DNA of 12,800 nucleotides from Saprospiraceae bacterium (lineage in GTDB: Bacteria; Bacteroidota; Bacteroidia; Chitinophagales; Saprospiraceae): assembly GCA_016717145.1 (NCBI GenBank), contig JADKGD010000051.1, positions 1 to 12,800 on the forward strand, given 5' to 3'. The notes beneath the pieces were generated by a model. It did not search any database. It was not told the origin of the DNA and worked only from the letters and a program-made list of their open reading frames with translations. Below are positions 9,685-12,800 of the stretch, one piece after another; positions within the stretch are counted from its first letter, which is position 1, and each line of letters opens with the position of its first letter. The position numbers were made by a program, and so were the translations under genes.

Positions 9685-9817
9685 TATTATATTGTTACAT
9701 AAAAATTGTCGCCATTTACGTTGGGCAAATTGTTATTGTTTTGACATAAATTGTTGAGCCAATTCCGCTTTCAAAAATAGATTTTTATTTTATTAATGAA
9801 TATATATTGAGCACTTT
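9685..9817. other. Intergenic region between propeller gene and sensor kinase gene
   Basis: The longest gap in the window, about 130-160 bp depending on the kinase start. It is AT-rich and holds the twin AAATTGTT repeats. It also holds a minus-strand TATTTTTG (9779-9772) that fits the Bacteroidota -7 consensus TAnnTTTG but has no TTG at the right distance upstream. An AT-only palindrome overlaps this at 9773-9786. No tRNA, small ORF or GC-rich terminator hairpin is seen. Confidence 0.5.
9703..9755 (-). promoter_or_regulatory. Candidate LytTR-type operator repeats upstream of the sensor kinase
   Basis: The plus-strand 8-mer AAATTGTT occurs at 9727-9734 and again at 9748-9755, exactly 21 bp apart, with a near copy AAATTGTC at 9703-9710. 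LytTR regulators are known to bind paired direct repeats with a GTT core and about 21 bp between repeat starts. The GTT core and spacing fit; the rest of the published consensus fits poorly. The repeats lie between the propeller gene stop and the kinase start, where an autoregulatory site would be expected. A weak -7-like TAATATTG (minus strand, 9689-9682) lies on the kinase side. The tract is AT-rich, so chance similarity is possible. Confidence 0.3.
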
Positions 9818-12531
9818 TTAATTTTTATTTGTGGATTCTTCTTTTTGTACAGGTGTGTCTTTTGCTTTTGTTTTTGTTTGGTTTTGCTTTGAAAGATTCA
9901 CTTGGCCGTCGGCATCATTTCTTAACTGTTTCAAATGGTTACTGTTTTTTACGCTTGGTTTAGCAAGATCAACTTCGCTCCCGCATGGCTGGGCATAACC
10001 TTTAAATTTCGCTCCGTTCTGTATGTGTGTACCGGTTGAAAATGTTATTTTATTTCCTGCACTGTAAATTATATTAGTACCAGGACTTGATAAAATGGTT
10101 TGAGTTGATTGGATATTTCCAGAAGCTTCATAATAATTTCTACCAACTGCTTCACCACTAAGCATTAGATTATCCGTACAACTAGTGTATTTTAAAGTTG
10201 TCCATAAACCTCGTCCGAATGTTGAAATATGCACAAAATTGCCTTCAATTTCAATTTGTGTAACGGGAACGGGTGGAAGACCATTATAATAAGGTTCCCA
10301 ATGACTGATGCCGGCCCCTCTTGTAATATACTCCTATAGAAGTTCCTACGTACAAACCACCATGGATCTTTTAATAGAAAAAAACTGGATCATCTTGGAA
10401 GGTTAAAGGAAATGTTTTCCCATGAGGTTCCAGCATTTAAGGAGTAAATACTTTTACATTTCATGGTGCCTGCACAAGCTATATGCACCTGATCGCTTAT
10501 TAAGTCTGTCGATTTCAATGTCAGTAATTTTTAAGTTTGCCGACATAAGGGTAGTGGTGGATTATTAATAGGATCCATGAAGATGCAACATATTTCTGAA
10601 AGTCCGTTGGTAGTATTGGTTGCCCCTGCTACATATACTATATCCGGAACGTTGTTTAAGTTGAAATGCTCCAATTTCCTGGTATGGGTACCGACGGAAG
10701 TCCAGTCATCCCCCGCATTTGCGCTTCCGAATATTCCGATTCGGTATCCAACTATAATAAATTTATTATCAAGAGGGTCCATGGCTAGGTTGCCAAAAAA
10801 ATTCTTTGGGCAATTAGTACACACATTTTCAGGAACTGAAATATCGGTATCATTTATTCCTATATAATTTCATTAACAGAATAAAAATATCTATCACTAT
10901 TACCGTTAGCTGCTCTCCAGGGATGATCTGTCATCACATCGTATCCGTCTCCTCCCAATATATCGTATATCTGAATCCATTAATTCTTTGTAGTATGCCA
11001 TTATCTTGGGCTCCGCCCCAAGGGTCACCCTCGTCATTTTCCCATTCAAAATGGTGAAATTGGGTGGCACTAAGCCCAGTCTCAATAAAATCCCAGTCAT
11101 CACCATTATCCATGCTATAATACACCCCGCCATCGTTGGCAACATATAATTTTCCATTTGGAGCATATGCTAAAAAATGCTGATCCGGATGAATATATTC
11201 GTGCAAAAAATCACTTACCGGCCAGTAGGCAGTCTCCTGACTCCAGTCATAACCACCATCTTCACTCCGCCATAGACATAACCCACCTGCTAAAATAATG
11301 TTTTCATCTGTCGGGTCAATGGCTATCACATTATCATAATCTACCTGATTAGTTATATTATTAAGATCAATATAACTGTAGAACAGATTGTTATCATTAT
11401 CGATATAATGGGTTTAAAAATTATCACCGGATTGATTTGATATAAAAACTCCTTGAAGAGAATTTTGGATATCGCTTCTACCAGCAAGTAAAGCTATTTT
11501 ATTTGGATTTGCAAGTGTAACCGCTATCGAAATTCTATTGGCATTATTGAAGACCGGTAACAGGCAATGGACTAAAATTATTACCTCATCTGTTGATCTT
11601 TTGATATTGTTATTTCCCTGCATAATACATTTTCTGGGGCTGGCAGGCTTAAACTTAACATCCCAAATATTCTCATTCCCGGTTACTATTGCCCAACTAA
11701 CTCCTGAATTAATAGTTTTGTACAAGCCTATTGAAGTGGCAGCAAACAAAATCGTTGGATCAGTTGGATGTATTATCAGATTTCTTCCCCGATACATAGT
11801 AGAGGGACTTACACCCGGAAAATCAGGAAGTTTACTCCAGTTTGCTCCTCCATTGACGGTTTTATACACGCCGTTGCATGCTGACCTATAACCAAAAGTA
11901 TCAACTATTGCACCATTACTTGATTCATCCCCATCACCTGTTAATATATAAATAATGTCGGGATTATTGTAATTAATTGCTATACCAGAAATGCCCAGTG
12001 AAGCTACAAAAGCAGAAATTGGGTACCAACTAGACACCTGCGTCAGTAGTCTTAAATAAACCACCATGGGGTGATCCTGCATACAAGGTATTTTGGTCAG
12101 AAAGGATGAAAGGCAATCATCAATTCTCGACCTCTTCCAGGGTCCGAATTAATCATCGGTCCATTGCTAACCCATCCTTCCGCTTGTGTCCTAGAACCTT
12201 CCTTCGGCTTCTCTCTATTCCTTTTAGCGAGTGCATTCATGATGACTTTGGATTGTGGATCTACTTCTCCTTTTTCATTGGTATAATATTCATTGATCCA
12301 AAACTGTCGATTCCACATCTTCATTTGGCGGAGGATAGATTTTCTGGCTATAGAATCTTTTTTGTCCAAAGTCGTAAGTTTGTTTGTCAGATGACTCCAG
12401 ACTGTTGTCTTGATATCCTGAAACTTGGTTTTCCCATCCAGTTTTGCTCCTAATTCGGCATCGATACTTATCTGAGCGTAGGTTGATAATTGTATCATGC
12501 AGAATACTATTAAGATTATAAAACGTCTCAT
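9818..12531 (-). CDS. Secreted Asp-box beta-propeller (VPS10/sortilin-like) protein (frameshifted)
   Basis: An exported protein of about 900 residues. The ATG at 12531 starts a clear signal peptide (MRRFIILIVFCMIQLSTYAQ). After a charged N-terminal region (VWSHLTNKLTTLDKKDS, RQMKMWNRQFWINEYY) come blades of a sortilin/BNR-type propeller with Asp boxes: KTVNGGANW, KTINSGVSW, RSEDGGYDW, SMDNGDDW, SANAGDDW and SLNAGTSW. Characteristic connecting motifs include LYAGSPHGGLFKTTDAG, GGAQDNGILQRING, GGDGYDVMTDHPW and FGRGLW. Near the C-terminus lies a short coat-hanger module (IIYSAGNKITFSTGTHIQNG, then FKGYAQPCG), followed by a Lys/Gln/Asn/Thr-rich tail instead of an obvious type IX sorting domain. 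Nine or more disruptions occur, at about 12094, 12040, 11585, 11546, 10950, 10870, 10505, 10380 and 10315, plus an in-frame TAA at 11414-11416. All motifs return after repair. Function is unknown; such proteins are thought to bind proteins or glycans outside the cell. Confidence 0.85.
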
Positions 12532-12538
12532 GTATCTT

Positions 12539-12800
12539 TTATTTTTGTATTTTTAATTGGGCTACTTCGTCTTGAAGGGCTTTGATTTGTTTATTCTGCG
12601 CGATGATATACAACATCATTTCTTCTATTTTTTCCATCATTTTGGTGGACACTTCAGACATCTTAAGTCCCTCATTTTGGACGGTAGTGGCCTTAGGAAT
12701 ATTGGGTAAATGATTGTTAGCCAGGACAAATTTTTCTACATCATTTATTGACATTAACTTATATTCCTTATCAAACACATAATCAGCCCAGTCGGACTCT
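12539..12800 (-). CDS. C-terminus of a tail-fibre/S74-like surface protein (partial at window edge)
   Basis: The 3' end of a gene that enters from the right edge; the open frame runs from 12799 down to the TAA at 12539-12541. It begins SDWADYVFDKEYKLMSINDVE, continues with FVLANNHLPNIPKA and ends in a heptad-patterned coiled coil (KMMEKIEEMMLYIIAQNKQIKALQDEVAQL). This tail is common on Bacteroidota surface and autotransporter-like proteins that share a tail-fibre or peptidase S74-like end, where the helix is thought to trimerise the chain. The GTG at 12778 is internal, not the real start. The propeller gene begins 7 bp after the stop, so the two are probably cotranscribed. The N-terminal part, which would define its role, lies outside the window. 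Confidence 0.75.
   Translation of the reverse strand, partial: ESDWADYVFDKEYKLMSINDVEKFVLANNHLPNIPKATTVQNEGLKMSEVSTKMMEKIEEMMLYIIAQNKQIKALQDEVAQLKIQK

Noticed and set aside
9772..9779. TATTTTTG (minus strand) as the promoter -7 box of the sensor operon
   Set aside because: It fits TAnnTTTG, but no TTG lies 19-21 bp upstream, and it would place the twin repeats inside the transcript. Kept only as a remark.
9773..9786. Palindrome AAAAATAGATTTTT as a terminator for the propeller gene
   Set aside because: The stem is only A-T pairs with a two-base loop, so it is too weak for an intrinsic terminator and expected by chance in such AT-rich DNA.
1..12531. Programmed ribosomal frameshifting or recoding as the cause of the broken frames
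   Set aside because: There are far too many sites, with no shared slippery motif or structure. Both directions of shift occur, and they occur within unrelated genes.
1..12800. CRISPR array, tRNA/rRNA, insertion sequence, prophage or defence island
   Set aside because: No regularly spaced repeats, cloverleaf with anticodon arm, transposase motif or terminal inverted repeats were seen. The S74-like tail is a common cellular surface domain in Bacteroidota and is not by itself a phage sign.

Overview
The window looks like chromosomal DNA of a Bacteroidota bacterium, perhaps a Saprospiraceae/Chitinophagales-like lineage, although the exact taxon cannot be fixed from the sequence alone. The evidence is AT-rich DNA, a type IA topoisomerase ending in GRFGPYIK-type repeats instead of zinc ribbons, a giant periplasmic beta-propeller sensor kinase with a LytTR response regulator, a secreted Asp-box (sortilin/VPS10-like) propeller protein, an S74/tail-fibre-like C-terminus, and signal peptides ending in A-Q.

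The left half is on the plus strand. It holds topA (entering from the left edge, to 2078), a secreted TPR protein with a TonB-C-like end (2181-3281), and a probable three-gene operon: arginine deiminase (3356-4618), a YbgC-like hotdog acyl-CoA thioesterase (4636-5043) and a YihY/BrkB inner-membrane protein (5040-6021). The right half is on the minus strand. Read from right to left it holds the 3' end of a tail-fibre/S74-like gene (12539-12800), a secreted propeller protein 7 bp downstream of it (9818-12531), a short regulatory gap, the sensor histidine kinase (6769 to about 9656) and its LytTR regulator (6028-6762). The two halves converge with only 6 bp between stop codons at 6021/6028.

The most striking property of the window is quality rather than biology. 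About 30 single-base indels split topA, the arginine deiminase, yihY, the sensor kinase and the propeller gene into short open frames. After conceptual frame repair these genes read through with the expected family motifs and intact catalytic residues. The indels hit an essential gene (topA) as hard as accessory ones, and many lie in homopolymers. I therefore read them as uncorrected sequencing/assembly errors and annotate whole genes rather than fragments. The short genes (TPR-TonB, thioesterase, S74-like) are intact.

Functionally, the sensor kinase and LytTR protein form a two-component system that probably senses an extracellular or periplasmic signal. Twin 8-bp repeats with a 21-bp period upstream of the kinase are a candidate LytTR operator. 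I see no tRNA, rRNA, CRISPR array, insertion sequence or phage module, and no convincing undescribed system.
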